DNA of 18,348 bases from Coprothermobacter sp. (GCA_012842545.1 DUSQ01000022.1:1-18348); one strand, 5' to 3'; shown: positions 6,290 to 14,789, counted from the first letter of the stretch. A program made the numbers and translations. The notes: generated from the letters alone by a model not told the origin.

Positions 6290-9084
6290 GGCATCACAAT
6301 CTCAAGAACCTTTCTCTGAACATACCCAGAGAAAAGTTTATCGTGGTTACCGGTATTTCTGGTAGCGGTAAGTCCACTTTGGCTTTTGACGTGCTTTATG
6401 CCGAAGCTCACAGACGTTTTATTGAATCGTTGAGTGGTTATGCCAGGATGTTTCTGGGTATCATGCAAAAACCCGATGTGGACTACATCGAGGGCATACC
6501 ACCAGCCATTTCAGTGGAGCAAAAAACAGCATCTCATAACCCGCGGTCCATTGTTGGTACTGTGACAGAAATCTATGATTACCTACGTTTGCTCTTTGCT
6601 CATGTTGGTGTGCCATACTGCCCTGAACACCACATCCCCATGCTACCAGTCACTGTGGACGAAATCGTGGATAAGGTACTTACAAACTATGAAGGTGAAC
6701 GTATTTACGTGCTTGCACCTGTGGTGCGCGGGAAAAAAGGAGAGCAAAAGAAACTCATCGAACAAATAGCTAAAATGGGCTATACCAAACTGTTCCTTGA
6801 CGACATTCTTTACGACGTGGATGAACCTGTGGAAATTGATAAGAATCAGCGGCACACATTGGAAGTAGTAACTGACAGACTCACAGTTAAGGCTGAGAAC
6901 CGTTCCAGAATTGCTGATGCCGTGGAACAGGCTTTCCAGCTGGCAGAAGGTGTTGTGGCGATCATGACAGAAGAGGGGAAGGAGTATTTCAGCCAGCAGA
7001 TGGCTTGTCCCATTTGTGGACGGACACTGCCCGAGCTTTCACCAAGGCTGTTTTCCTTTAACTCCCCCTATGGTGCTTGCGAAGTTTGCAATGGATTGGG
7101 GTTTCAGACCAAAGCTTCTGAGGATTTGGTAGTAGACCACGAAAGCCCGCTGCTGGAAGCCATTATTCCCTATCGTGATAACGAGTTCTACCAGCAAATG
7201 CTTTATGCTCTGGCACGTGAGTTTCACATTGATTTGAAGAAGCCCTTTAAAGACCTTCCTGAAGATGTGAAAGAGGGCATTCTACGAAAAGGCTTCGGCC
7301 GCATCAAACTGCCCATTCATTTAGAAAATGGTCGTGAAATACGTGTGCAGTTCAGACCCGTATTACCAGAAATTGAACGGCGCATAAATGAAACAGAAAG
7401 CGAAGATGTTTTCAACTGGTATTACCGTTATGTGGAAGAAGTGCCCTGTGACGCATGCGGCGGTGCTCGTCTCCGGCCTGAAGCGCTGTGGGTGGAAATC
7501 GATGGGCTGAACATTTACCAAGTGAGCAGTATGGACTTCAAGCACTTCTTGATTTGGCTTAAGAGCCTTCGGATCACAGGTGCCCGAAGCCAAGTGGCTC
7601 AGCCCATCATGCAGGAGCTCATTAAAAGGGTGAATTTTGTGGTGAACATTGGTTTGGACTACATCCAGGTAAACCGCCGCATGGACACGCTTAGTGGTGG
7701 CGAGGCTCAGCGTGTGCGGTTAGCCTCCCAGTTAGGTAGCGGTTTAACTGGTGTGCTTTATGTCCTAGATGAGCCGTCCATTGGGCTTCACAGCCGTGAC
7801 ACAGAACGGCTGGTTTCCATACTTCGTTCTCTTCGCGATGAGGGTAACACCGTGGTTGTGGTGGAACACGACAACGACATCATTGAATCAGCAGATCACG
7901 TAATCGATTTGGGACCTTATGCTGGCAAAAGGGGTGGGGAAGTGGTCTTTCAGGGCAGCCCTGCTGAGCTCAACAAAGCTGATACCCTAACGGGCCTCTA
8001 TGTTTCCGGCCGCAAGCAAATACAAGTTACCCAAAAAAGGCGTCCGCCCCAAGGTTGGATACGGGTTCAAGACGCGTCCTTGAACAACCTTAAGCACATC
8101 GATGTAAGTTTTCCTTTGGGTTGTTTCACCGTGGTTACGGGCGTTTCTGGCTCTGGAAAGTCTTCATTGGTCATCGATACTCTTTATAAGGCACTGGAGA
8201 ACTATCAAAGCAGAAGAAAAGTGACCGGTGTGCGCCTGAGGAATTTGGAAATCCAGGGGGATGTGAAGCACACCGTTTTGGTTGACCAAAGTCCCATCGG
8301 TCGTACTCCGCGCAGTAACCCAGCCACCTATACCGGTGTGTGGACGCCCATACGTGAACTCTTTGCTTCTTTAAGGGAAAGCAAGGAGCGAGGCTACAAA
8401 GCAAGCCGCTTCTCCTTCAACGTGCCCAGCAGTAGAGGTGGTGGCAGGTGCGAAGCCTGCAAAGGTGAAGGGCAAACCAAAGTGGAGATGGCGCTTCTAC
8501 CTGATGTTTATGTAACCTGTGAGGTGTGTGGCGGTAAACGCTTCAACAAAGAGACCCTGGAGGTTAAGTACAAGGGACTCAGTATTGCAGATGTGCTGGA
8601 GCTCACCGTTGATGAGGCGTTGGAGGTATTTGAGAACATTCCTGCCATAAGAAGAGGCCTTGAAGTGCTTCAGGCCGTGGGTTTGGGTTACATCGAGCTG
8701 GGGCAGCCTGCTCCCACGCTTAGTGGCGGTGAGGCGCAGCGCGTGAAGTTAGCCACCTTTCTCAAGTCCAGAGCTAAGGATTACGTGTTCATCTTGGATG
8801 AACCCACTACTGGCCTGCACAGCTACGATGTGGAGATGCTCCTGCAGGTACTCCATAAACTGGTGGATCAGGGAAATACAGTCATTGTGGTGGAACACAA
8901 CCTGGACGTGGTGGGGAACGCTGATTACATTGTGGATCTGGGACCCGAGGGTGGAGATGAAGGTGGCTATGTCATCTTTGCTGGTACCCCTGAAGAGCTG
9001 GTGAAACAGGAGCATTCCTATACTGGTCAGTATCTGCGTCAATACTGGGAACGCTTCAAACCACAGCTCATTTTGTCACGTTAG
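6259..9084 (+). CDS. uvrA: Excinuclease ABC subunit A
   Basis: The damage-recognition ATPase of nucleotide excision repair; it loads UvrB on damaged DNA. It has 941 residues, the usual length. First ATP site: GISGSGKST (residues 32-40), with LSGGEAQRVRLA and the LDEPSIGLH Walker B later. Second ATP site: GVSGSGKSS (628-636), LSGGEAQRVKLA and LDEPTTGLH. Zinc modules: the CPICG/CEVCNGLG pair in the UvrB-binding half and CEACKGEG (Cys731) with CEVCGGKR (Cys754) in the C-terminal half. The VDQSPIGRTPRSNPATYTG signature is present. The ATG at 6259 has AAGGAA six bases upstream and gives the standard start; a GTG at 6229 would add ten residues inside the upstream gene. It lies 9 bp upstream of a short-chain reductase gene. 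Confidence 0.98.
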   Translation: MEREIVLRGVRHHNLKNLSLNIPREKFIVVTGISGSGKSTLAFDVLYAEAHRRFIESLSGYARMFLGIMQKPDVDYIEGIPPAISVEQKTASHNPRSIVGTVTEIYDYLRLLFAHVGVPYCPEHHIPMLPVTVDEIVDKVLTNYEGERIYVLAPVVRGKKGEQKKLIEQIAKMGYTKLFLDDILYDVDEPVEIDKNQRHTLEVVTDRLTVKAENRSRIADAVEQAFQLAEGVVAIMTEEGKEYFSQQMACPICGRTLPELSPRLFSFNSPYGACEVCNGLGFQTKASEDLVVDHESPLLEAIIPYRDNEFYQQMLYALAREFHIDLKKPFKDLPEDVKEGILRKGFGRIKLPIHLENGREIRVQFRPVLPEIERRINETESEDVFNWYYRYVEEVPCDACGGARLRPEALWVEIDGLNIYQVSSMDFKHFLIWLKSLRITGARSQVAQPIMQELIKRVNFVVNIGLDYIQVNRRMDTLSGGEAQRVRLASQLGSGLTGVLYVLDEPSIGLHSRDTERLVSILRSLRDEGNTVVVVEHDNDIIESADHVIDLGPYAGKRGGEVVFQGSPAELNKADTLTGLYVSGRKQIQVTQKRRPPQGWIRVQDASLNNLKHIDVSFPLGCFTVVTGVSGSGKSSLVIDTLYKALENYQSRRKVTGVRLRNLEIQGDVKHTVLVDQSPIGRTPRSNPATYTGVWTPIRELFASLRESKERGYKASRFSFNVPSSRGGGRCEACKGEGQTKVEMALLPDVYVTCEVCGGKRFNKETLEVKYKGLSIADVLELTVDEALEVFENIPAIRRGLEVLQAVGLGYIELGQPAPTLSGGEAQRVKLATFLKSRAKDYVFILDEPTTGLHSYDVEMLLQVLHKLVDQGNTVIVVEHNLDVVGNADYIVDLGPEGGDEGGYVIFAGTPEELVKQEHSYTGQYLRQYWERFKPQLILSR

Positions 9085-9093
9085 AGGGGCATG

Positions 9094-9840
9094 ATGAAAT
9101 TCACGGGCAAGGCGGCATTAGTAACTGGGGGTTCACGTGGCATAGGCGCTGCCGTGGTCAGGCGCTTGTCTCAAGAGGGGCTTAAGGTGGCTTTCTTTTA
9201 CAGGCAAAGAGTGGATAAAGTAGAAGAACTGCTTGAGTGGGCAAGGGATGCTCACCTAACGGTGGTGCCCATAAAGGTGGATATGACTGATCGCGAGAGC
9301 CTATTAAGGGCTACTACTGATGCAAAAGCCAACGTGGGGCCCATCGACTATTTAGTGAACAATGCGGGTGTGTCGCATTACAAACTGCTTACTGAGGAAG
9401 AGGAAAGGGAACTTGATGAAGTTTTGCGCACCAACCTGGAGTCGGTCATAGTGCTTACCAGGGAAATCGCTAAAGGCATGGTGGTTCGCAATTTTGGATC
9501 CATTGTGAACATTTCTTCCATTTGGGGCCTCTATGGAGGCTCCTGTGAAGCTGTCTATGCTGCCACAAAAGGTGGTATCATCAGTTTCACCAGGTCACTG
9601 GCAAAAGAGCTCGGTCCCAGCAATGTGCGTGTAAACTGCGTGGCTCCGGGTGTAGTGCACACTGACATGATGCTAAGTCATTTCACAGAAGAGGAAATTG
9701 CTCAATTGTGCGAGCGAATCCCCTTGGGCCGATTGGCTCAGCCTGAAGAAGTTGCATCTGCTGTTGCATTCTTGCTTTCCGACGAGGCCAGCTACATAAG
9801 CGGCAGTGTGCTCGAAGTTTCAGGCGGTTTCATCTCTTAG
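9094..9840 (+). CDS. Short-chain dehydrogenase/reductase, FabG-like
   Basis: A cytoplasmic NAD(P)-dependent oxidoreductase of the classical SDR family, 248 residues. It has the cofactor motif TGGSRGIG (residues 11-18), NNAGVS, catalytic Ser142, Tyr155 and Lys159 (the YAATK pattern), and the C-terminal GSVLEVSGGF strand. Overall similarity is to 3-oxoacyl-ACP reductase (FabG), but the gene is not next to fatty-acid genes. It could instead be an EF-P 5-aminopentanone reductase (YmfI-like) or another SDR. GAGGGG at 9084-9089 overlaps the uvrA stop; I take the second of two adjacent ATGs (9094) for better spacing, while 9091 is nearly equal. Its stop codon overlaps the stop of the convergent gene (TTAG at 9837-9840). 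Confidence 0.9.
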   Translation: MKFTGKAALVTGGSRGIGAAVVRRLSQEGLKVAFFYRQRVDKVEELLEWARDAHLTVVPIKVDMTDRESLLRATTDAKANVGPIDYLVNNAGVSHYKLLTEEEERELDEVLRTNLESVIVLTREIAKGMVVRNFGSIVNISSIWGLYGGSCEAVYAATKGGIISFTRSLAKELGPSNVRVNCVAPGVVHTDMMLSHFTEEEIAQLCERIPLGRLAQPEEVASAVAFLLSDEASYISGSVLEVSGGFIS

Positions 9841-10397
9841 TAGGCTATCTCATCATCAAAATCAGGCGTTGGCTCTTTCTTAGTACCCACTGCCACTGCC
9901 AAAGATTCCTTACCCACACTCTTTAGCACCACATAGGGGTTCACAAAGCCCAGTTTAAGTAGAAGTGGTAAGCTATTACGGGAAGATTGCTCCATCAGTG
10001 TTTTCCTGTAGCGTTCCACAAGCTCTTGTTCAAAGGGTAACAGTACTTCCACTCTGCCATTTTCCGGCAGTAAGTAGTACGCCTCTACCAAGTAGGACTC
10101 CAAATGTTTCGGTGTGGGTATGACGAACACTCTGTCCAAGGTCGTGCTTCTCACACTACGCAAGCGTGACATCCTGGTTATTATGGTTCTGTGCATGATG
10201 TCCTTATCTTTGAGCTGTTCATGCCACAACTGTGGTTTGCTTGTAACCAAAAGCAGCCAACCGTAGGTCCCCACCTCATTTAGAAAACTGACCACCAGGT
10301 TGTAAGCATCGCGCTCATCAAGTGCATCCACCGATATCAGAGCAACGTTTTGGTTGGGCTTTAGATCAAGCGCCTTCGGTATCAGTCTGTATTCCAT
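9837..10397 (-). CDS. Uncharacterised 186-residue protein, last gene of the sensor-kinase operon
   Basis: I do not recognise this family. The protein is soluble, with an alternating beta/alpha look: NVALISVDALDE (about 18-29) followed by a helix, then GWLLLVTSKP. That resembles the strand-helix-strand of a RecA/KaiC-like or Rossmann fold, but no Walker A motif is present, so nucleotide binding cannot be claimed. A basic stretch (ITRMSRLRSVRSTTLDR, about 73-89) and an acidic tail (PTPDFDDEIAY) stand out. Its first 16 bp overlap the end of the DUF72 gene. It has no clear ribosome binding site beyond GGGATT, so translation is probably coupled to that gene. Confidence 0.75.
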   Translation of the reverse strand: MEYRLIPKALDLKPNQNVALISVDALDERDAYNLVVSFLNEVGTYGWLLLVTSKPQLWHEQLKDKDIMHRTIITRMSRLRSVRSTTLDRVFVIPTPKHLESYLVEAYYLLPENGRVEVLLPFEQELVERYRKTLMEQSSRNSLPLLLKLGFVNPYVVLKSVGKESLAVAVGTKKEPTPDFDDEIAY

Positions 10398-11125
10398 AAT
10401 CCCAGTAACATTTGGGCATTCTTAAAAGCCTTTCCCTGATAATGGTTATTGAAATATAGCAAATACCTGTCGCTTCTTGTCTGTTTTAGCTCTTTTAGAA
10501 TGTCAGACAGCTCTTCCTCACTGTAAAGGTAATCATACCGTTCATATGCTTCCTCGTGCTGCCACCATTTTTCAGCGTTTCTACCATGAAAACGCATGTA
10601 CACTGTTTCCGTTGGGATGATTTTCTTTAGGTATGGTGAATCCAACGAAACTGGTATAAAGCTTAAGTCCTTTGCCATTTTGGCAAAGTCTTCATCAAAC
10701 CAAGCTGGGTGTCGCATTTCCACAGCCTTTTCAAAAGGTATGGCTTCCAAGACTTTCCGCAGGTAACTCACGTTTTCGGCAGTCTTGTGAAAAGAGTAAG
10801 GAAACTGAAGGAGCAGCATAACTTTGTGACCGTGCTGGGGTATGCCACCCACCGCTTCTAGCATCTGAGGTAAGGGCTCCAGGTTTCTCTTGTGAGTAAT
10901 CTCCTGGTACATCTTCACGGTAAAGAGGAAGTCTTTGGGTGCTCTTTGGCACAGACTGTCAATGGTTTTCTTGCCTGGTATGGCGTAGAAACTACTGTTT
11001 ATTTCCACCGTATTGAAAAACTCAGCATAGTAATCAAACCATTGGGTCCTTTTCAGCGTTTCCGGATAGACGTTTCCTACCCAATCTTGATAAGAAAAGC
11101 CGCTAGTACCCACTCTTAGTTCCAT
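10382..11125 (-). CDS. DUF72 family protein (YecE-like)
   Basis: A 247-residue TIM-barrel-like cytoplasmic protein of unknown biochemical role. It has the family opening VGTSGFSYQDW, then YAEFFNTVEINSSFYAIP (about 32-49), EMRHPAWF, the YMRFHGRN core motif and the C-terminal YFNNHYQG. All the conserved DUF72 blocks are present at full length. GGAGGTGGCATGATAT precedes the ATG. It overlaps the upstream membrane-protein gene by 10 bp and the downstream gene by 16 bp, so the three are very probably translated together. In databases DUF72 proteins occur in many contexts and none gives a firm function. Confidence 0.92.
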   Translation of the reverse strand: MELRVGTSGFSYQDWVGNVYPETLKRTQWFDYYAEFFNTVEINSSFYAIPGKKTIDSLCQRAPKDFLFTVKMYQEITHKRNLEPLPQMLEAVGGIPQHGHKVMLLLQFPYSFHKTAENVSYLRKVLEAIPFEKAVEMRHPAWFDEDFAKMAKDLSFIPVSLDSPYLKKIIPTETVYMRFHGRNAEKWWQHEEAYERYDYLYSEEELSDILKELKQTRSDRYLLYFNNHYQGKAFKNAQMLLGLWNTD

Positions 11126-12390
11126 ATATCATGCCACCTCCTTACCACGGTGAAAGTCCCAGCTACAAGTGCCACGGAAAACGATGACCACAGTAAGTAC
11201 GTGCTAATTGAGCTGGTCACTATCAGCGTCCTTCTTGCTCCGAACAGTCCCATCCAAATGAGTACCACTGCTGCTGACATGTAGAATATGGATTCCGTGT
11301 CCATGTCGGGGAACAAAAGGGCCATGGGCACTGTGGCCAATGCGGGGCCTACCAGGAAAAGTGGTGTGAATTTGAACATGAAACCGCCCAGCAAAGCAGA
11401 GAGAATCATTAGCCCAACAGTTACTGGTATCATTCTTACATTAAACCGCCAAGCTAAGAAGAGCGCACCAAGTACAAACCAGTACCAGCGCTGAGATAGG
11501 TCCAGTAGCCATTTCTTTCTTGCCGTGCTTTCAATTTGATTCATGGCTTGGTTGATCATCTGCTGTTCTTCTTGGAATGTCTTTTCGTAGTCGCCTTTGT
11601 AGTAACTAATACCAGGTTTGTAGCTGTCAATGTCACTTAGGTCGCTCGTACCAAACAAGGAGGTGGAAAACCCGTCTGCAAGTACCAGTTTTTGCCTTAA
11701 TAAGAAGAAATTACGATAAGCTTTTAGTTCCATGTCAAAGGGAAATATCTCCCAAGGCACACTGCCAATGCAACCGGGTGGATATGGTATGCCAGCTAAA
11801 TTGGAAATTAGCGGCATCACGTCGTAAACCTGCATTTTTACACTGGTTTTCGCGGGTAGCTTTTCCTTTACCAGTACCAACCCGTACAAATTTACCCTCC
11901 CATGGTTTATTTCCAACACAATGTCACCTGGCTGCAGCTCAGTTACGGCATCCACGAAGGTGATTTCCAGCTTTTCACCTTTGGCAAGTCGGTTCAGGAA
12001 ACCAAGGTTCTCAGGAATATTGCTCAGAGTGGCATATCCATCCAAGTGACTCAGCGTATAAAGGTATGGTAAGCTGCTGTTGCTTCTGAAGTTGTTAATG
12101 CCGGCATGGGCACCTGTGAGCATGTTCACCACAATCTGCTCTTTGGTCCACGTAATAGGGACCCTTATGTGCGATTCCAGGTCGCTTTCCTGTTTTGCAG
12201 TTTCTTCCACTCGGTCTGCAAAGATGATCCTGGTCTTCTCCTGAGCAGGTGGTGGTGCAAAGACTGGCACATCTGATAGCTTCACTGCCCAGCTGTTTCT
12301 GGGGATGTAGTCCATTAGGGGTAGCAGCAGCACAAAAATGCACACCGTAACAAACATTATCAGGTACATGAGCTTGTTCATTCCAGTCAT
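11116..12390 (-). CDS. Membrane protein with a shortened alkaline-phosphatase-superfamily-like outer domain
   Basis: 424 residues. The N-terminus (8-26) is a signal anchor, residues 30-300 are predicted outside the membrane, and residues 302-420 contain about five membrane segments. I do not recognise a named family, but the outer part reads like a compressed alkaline-phosphatase/phosphodiesterase fold. RIIFADRV (54-61) stands where the first metal Asp would be. PITWTKEQIVVNMLTG (78-93) resembles the nucleophile Ser/Thr segment that ends in TG. EINHGR (160-165) stands in place of the usual SDHG. VYDVMPLISNLAGIPYPP (188-205) matches the conserved DIAPTLLxLLGIPxP stretch. The ligand Asp of DHG is Asn and the rest of the core is very short, so catalysis is doubtful. 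It lies 26 bp after the sensor kinase and overlaps the DUF72 gene by 10 bp, which suggests a sensing or transport-linked role. The ATG at 12381 is an alternative start. Confidence 0.8.
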   Translation of the reverse strand: MTGMNKLMYLIMFVTVCIFVLLLPLMDYIPRNSWAVKLSDVPVFAPPPAQEKTRIIFADRVEETAKQESDLESHIRVPITWTKEQIVVNMLTGAHAGINNFRSNSSLPYLYTLSHLDGYATLSNIPENLGFLNRLAKGEKLEITFVDAVTELQPGDIVLEINHGRVNLYGLVLVKEKLPAKTSVKMQVYDVMPLISNLAGIPYPPGCIGSVPWEIFPFDMELKAYRNFFLLRQKLVLADGFSTSLFGTSDLSDIDSYKPGISYYKGDYEKTFQEEQQMINQAMNQIESTARKKWLLDLSQRWYWFVLGALFLAWRFNVRMIPVTVGLMILSALLGGFMFKFTPLFLVGPALATVPMALLFPDMDTESIFYMSAAVVLIWMGLFGARRTLIVTSSISTYLLWSSFSVALVAGTFTVVRRWHDIWN

Positions 12391-12416
12391 TGCCGCTACG
12401 CCACCATTACCGCACG

Positions 12417-14024
12417 CTAACTATTACCCTGGGTCACTGAGCCGTTAGAAAAGACGATTTCAAAGATCGTTTTCTCCTCCGTCTGTTTCACAGATATGCT
12501 CCCCCCTTGTATCTCTGCGGCACTCCTCACAATGGCAAGTCCCAGACCCGTGCCTGTGCTCTTTGTGGTATAAAAGGGTTCAAAAATCTTTCCTAAGTCT
12601 TCCTGAGGTATGGGCGGACCGTTGTTCGCCACCGTGAGGATCAAGCTTGAACCTTCTTTCTTTGCCTCAATTGACACTTCCGTGGCTCCTGCATCAAATG
12701 CGTTGCCCACTAAGTTACTCAGTATTTGCAGTAAATACTCTTCATCCAAGCTCCACACCAGATTTTGGGGAATATCCAGTTTGACTTGTGGGTTATCTGC
12801 AAAGTGCTGAGCCACAAACTCATAAAGCTTTATGGGCTTTTTTTCAGCCGTTCTGGGTTTGGCGTAAACGAGCATGTCTTTTACCAGCTTTTCAACGCGT
12901 TCTTGCTCTCGCAGGATTTTCTCCGCGTAAGCTTTGTCCTCCTGGCTACCGTGTTTCAATATCATCTGCGAAAAGCCTCTAATGGCTGTCAATGGGTTTC
13001 TTATCTCATGGGCAATACCCGCAGAGAACCTACCCAAGGCTGCTAACCTCTCCTGAAGTGCCATGGCTTCCCTCATGTTTATGACGTCAGTTAGGTCTTC
13101 CGCCACTGCGATGAGCTCCTCGTCAGACACCCTCAAGAACGTCAATGAGATGTTCCTGTCGTTGGTTTTTACGTTCTCATGGTAATAATCCGGTGTGTCA
13201 GCAGATATGCGGCTTTCTAAATCGGGTAACAGTTTTTCCATAATGGGGTTCGTAAGTATGATTTCACCGTTTTTTACCAACGCCAGCCCCACAGGACTGT
13301 TTTCCATGACAGCGTTCAATGCCTGGGTTCGCTCTTTAAGCTCTGCAGCAAGTTCGTTTGCTGTGCTGGCAATGAGGCCTATTTCCCCTTTGAAGGTGTC
13401 CAAAGGAAGTTGGCTTTCTTTCAAAGAAGGCAGCTGTTTTACCAAATTAACAATGTCCCTGTTCACACTCTCAATGACGAAGAAAGCCAATATGACAGCC
13501 AGCAAGAGAATGCCACCTACGGCTCCCAGTACAGTGTTTCTTGTTTTGGTGAAGCTGGCTCTGAGGTCGTCTGCGGTTTCCCAAATTCTGGCAGCGCCAA
13601 TCTGCTCACCACCCCAGTAAATGGGTGCAGAGATCTCAATACGGGTTTTCCCTTCTGCTTCAGGGTTTTTCACCTCAGCAATGGGCCCGCCCAGCAAAGA
13701 AATTGAGTAGGACAGTCCCAGCGTGGGCATGGCGTTCTGCAGTGCTTGATTATAGGGGAGCAAAGCGGCATTGAGCCGGACTCGGGCTTCTTCTTGAAGC
13801 TGCATATCACCTTTCAAGGCATTGGTAATTAGCGAATCCTTATCTTGCTGTGGGGCTACTGCTTCGAAGTTCTTTACCATCAGATTCAGCACCCCCTGAA
13901 GCTTGGTCTCCCTTTCCTGTAGGTAAATGTTCCACATGTTGGTGGAAAAAAGCCAAGTTATGAGAAAAACAGCTAAGAGCAGGGGGACAATAGCGACAAT
14001 CCAGTATCTTACTCTAAGACTCAT
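12417..14024 (-). CDS. Membrane sensor histidine kinase, NtrB/AtoS-like, with PAS domain
   Basis: A 535-residue two-component sensor. Membrane helix 1 is at about 8-28 and an extracytoplasmic sensor domain runs about 30-160. Membrane helix 2 (165-185) is followed by a HAMP-like linker and a PAS-like domain (about 235-315). The H-box AHEIRNP has phospho-acceptor His339. The ATPase domain has SNLVGNAFDA (N-box, about 436-445), FEPFYTTK and GTGLGLAIV. The G1 box reads VANNGPPI, where DxGxG is usual. This Asn variant also occurs in other kinases of this type as far as I recall, so it is not clearly dead. AGGT lies about 9 bases before the ATG. There is no response regulator gene next to it; downstream are the membrane protein, DUF72 and an unknown gene. 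Confidence 0.93.
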   Translation of the reverse strand: MSLRVRYWIVAIVPLLLAVFLITWLFSTNMWNIYLQERETKLQGVLNLMVKNFEAVAPQQDKDSLITNALKGDMQLQEEARVRLNAALLPYNQALQNAMPTLGLSYSISLLGGPIAEVKNPEAEGKTRIEISAPIYWGGEQIGAARIWETADDLRASFTKTRNTVLGAVGGILLLAVILAFFVIESVNRDIVNLVKQLPSLKESQLPLDTFKGEIGLIASTANELAAELKERTQALNAVMENSPVGLALVKNGEIILTNPIMEKLLPDLESRISADTPDYYHENVKTNDRNISLTFLRVSDEELIAVAEDLTDVINMREAMALQERLAALGRFSAGIAHEIRNPLTAIRGFSQMILKHGSQEDKAYAEKILREQERVEKLVKDMLVYAKPRTAEKKPIKLYEFVAQHFADNPQVKLDIPQNLVWSLDEEYLLQILSNLVGNAFDAGATEVSIEAKKEGSSLILTVANNGPPIPQEDLGKIFEPFYTTKSTGTGLGLAIVRSAAEIQGGSISVKQTEEKTIFEIVFSNGSVTQGNS

Positions 14025-14054
14025 GTGTTTTTACCTACTTCACCCCAGTTCTGC

Positions 14055-14118
14055 TTCGTTGCGCTTTACCGTTCTCAAAAATGTAAGTGCTGTGTTCATG
14101 GTGAGGGCGTTGCAACGA
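14055..14118. promoter_or_regulatory. Inverted TTCGTTGC elements between the kinase gene and lemA
   Basis: TTCGTTGC (14055-14062) recurs inverted as GCAACGAA (14112-14118 plus one base), and the second copy is part of a perfect 10-bp palindrome CGTTGCAACG (14108-14117). Both lie in the 163-bp divergent intergenic region, so a regulator binding site or a looped pair is possible. No known consensus is matched. Confidence 0.3.
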
Positions 14119-14157
14119 AAAACTTGCTTGAAGCAGCGATGTTTTCTTCATGGTTTA

Positions 14158-14166
14158 TGTTATTAT
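14158..14166 (+). promoter_or_regulatory. Extended -10 promoter for lemA
   Basis: TGTTATTAT matches the extended -10 pattern TGnTATAAT at all but one position. It lies just upstream of the GGAGGTG ribosome binding site (14174-14180). No convincing -35 is seen. Confidence 0.5.
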
Positions 14167-14187
14167 ACGTCATGGAGGTGATGCCGT

Positions 14188-14727
14188 ATGTGGATTTGGA
14201 TCGTACTTCTGGTCTTAGTACTCATCGTTATTTGGATTTACAACCGTTTAATCCAGCTTAAAAACCGTGTACAAAACGCTTGGCATCAAATTGAAGTTCA
14301 ACTTCAGAGGAGGCACGACTTAATACCAAACTTGGTTGAAACGGTAAAAGGTTACGCCTCTCACGAAAAGGAAACCTTCGAAAGGGTCGTTAACGCCAGA
14401 AATAAGGCCATGTCAGCGACCACGCCAGGAGAAATGGGTAGAGCTGAGGGGGAATTAACGCAGGCTTTGGGTCGTCTGTTTGCATTGGCAGAAAGTTACC
14501 CCGAGCTCAAAGCCAACGAAAACTTCCTGCGTCTTCAAGAAGAACTCACCAGCACAGAAAATAAGATTGCCTATGCCAGGCAGGCTTATAACGATACTGT
14601 GATGATGTACAACCAAACCATTCAAATGTTTCCTTACAACCTGTTAGCTGGCCCCATGGGTTTGAAGCCTGCCGAGTACTATCAAGCCGAACAGGATGCT
14701 CAAAATGTTCCCAAGGTGCAGTTCTAA
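14188..14727 (+). CDS. lemA: LemA family membrane-anchored protein
   Basis: A 179-residue protein with one N-terminal membrane helix (about 2-18) and a long helical bundle. Conserved LemA blocks are YNRLIQLKNRVQNAWHQIEVQLQ, here about 18-40, then RRHDLIPNLVETVKGYASHE, NARNKA, ENFLRLQEELTSTENKIAYAR and the C-terminal YNLLAGPMGLKPAEYY. Family function is unclear. LemA proteins are frequently encoded beside HtpX proteases or TPM-domain proteins and are thought to act at the membrane. GGAGGTG at 14174-14180 sets the start. The gene appears monocistronic, with its own promoter and a terminator about 60 bp after the stop, and diverges from the sensor kinase. Confidence 0.95.
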   Translation: MWIWIVLLVLVLIVIWIYNRLIQLKNRVQNAWHQIEVQLQRRHDLIPNLVETVKGYASHEKETFERVVNARNKAMSATTPGEMGRAEGELTQALGRLFALAESYPELKANENFLRLQEELTSTENKIAYARQAYNDTVMMYNQTIQMFPYNLLAGPMGLKPAEYYQAEQDAQNVPKVQF

Positions 14728-14789
14728 GCCTTAACTGGCTGCCACTCTTCGTTCCCATATACGTTACGGGGAAGTCATGTGCACAGGAA

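Noticed and set aside
6643..6855. Antisense open frames inside uvrA (also 7039-7227, 7363-7593, 8171-8404, 8749-9042)
   Set aside because: They lie wholly within a well-conserved gene, show no family motifs and have no clear ribosome binding sites.
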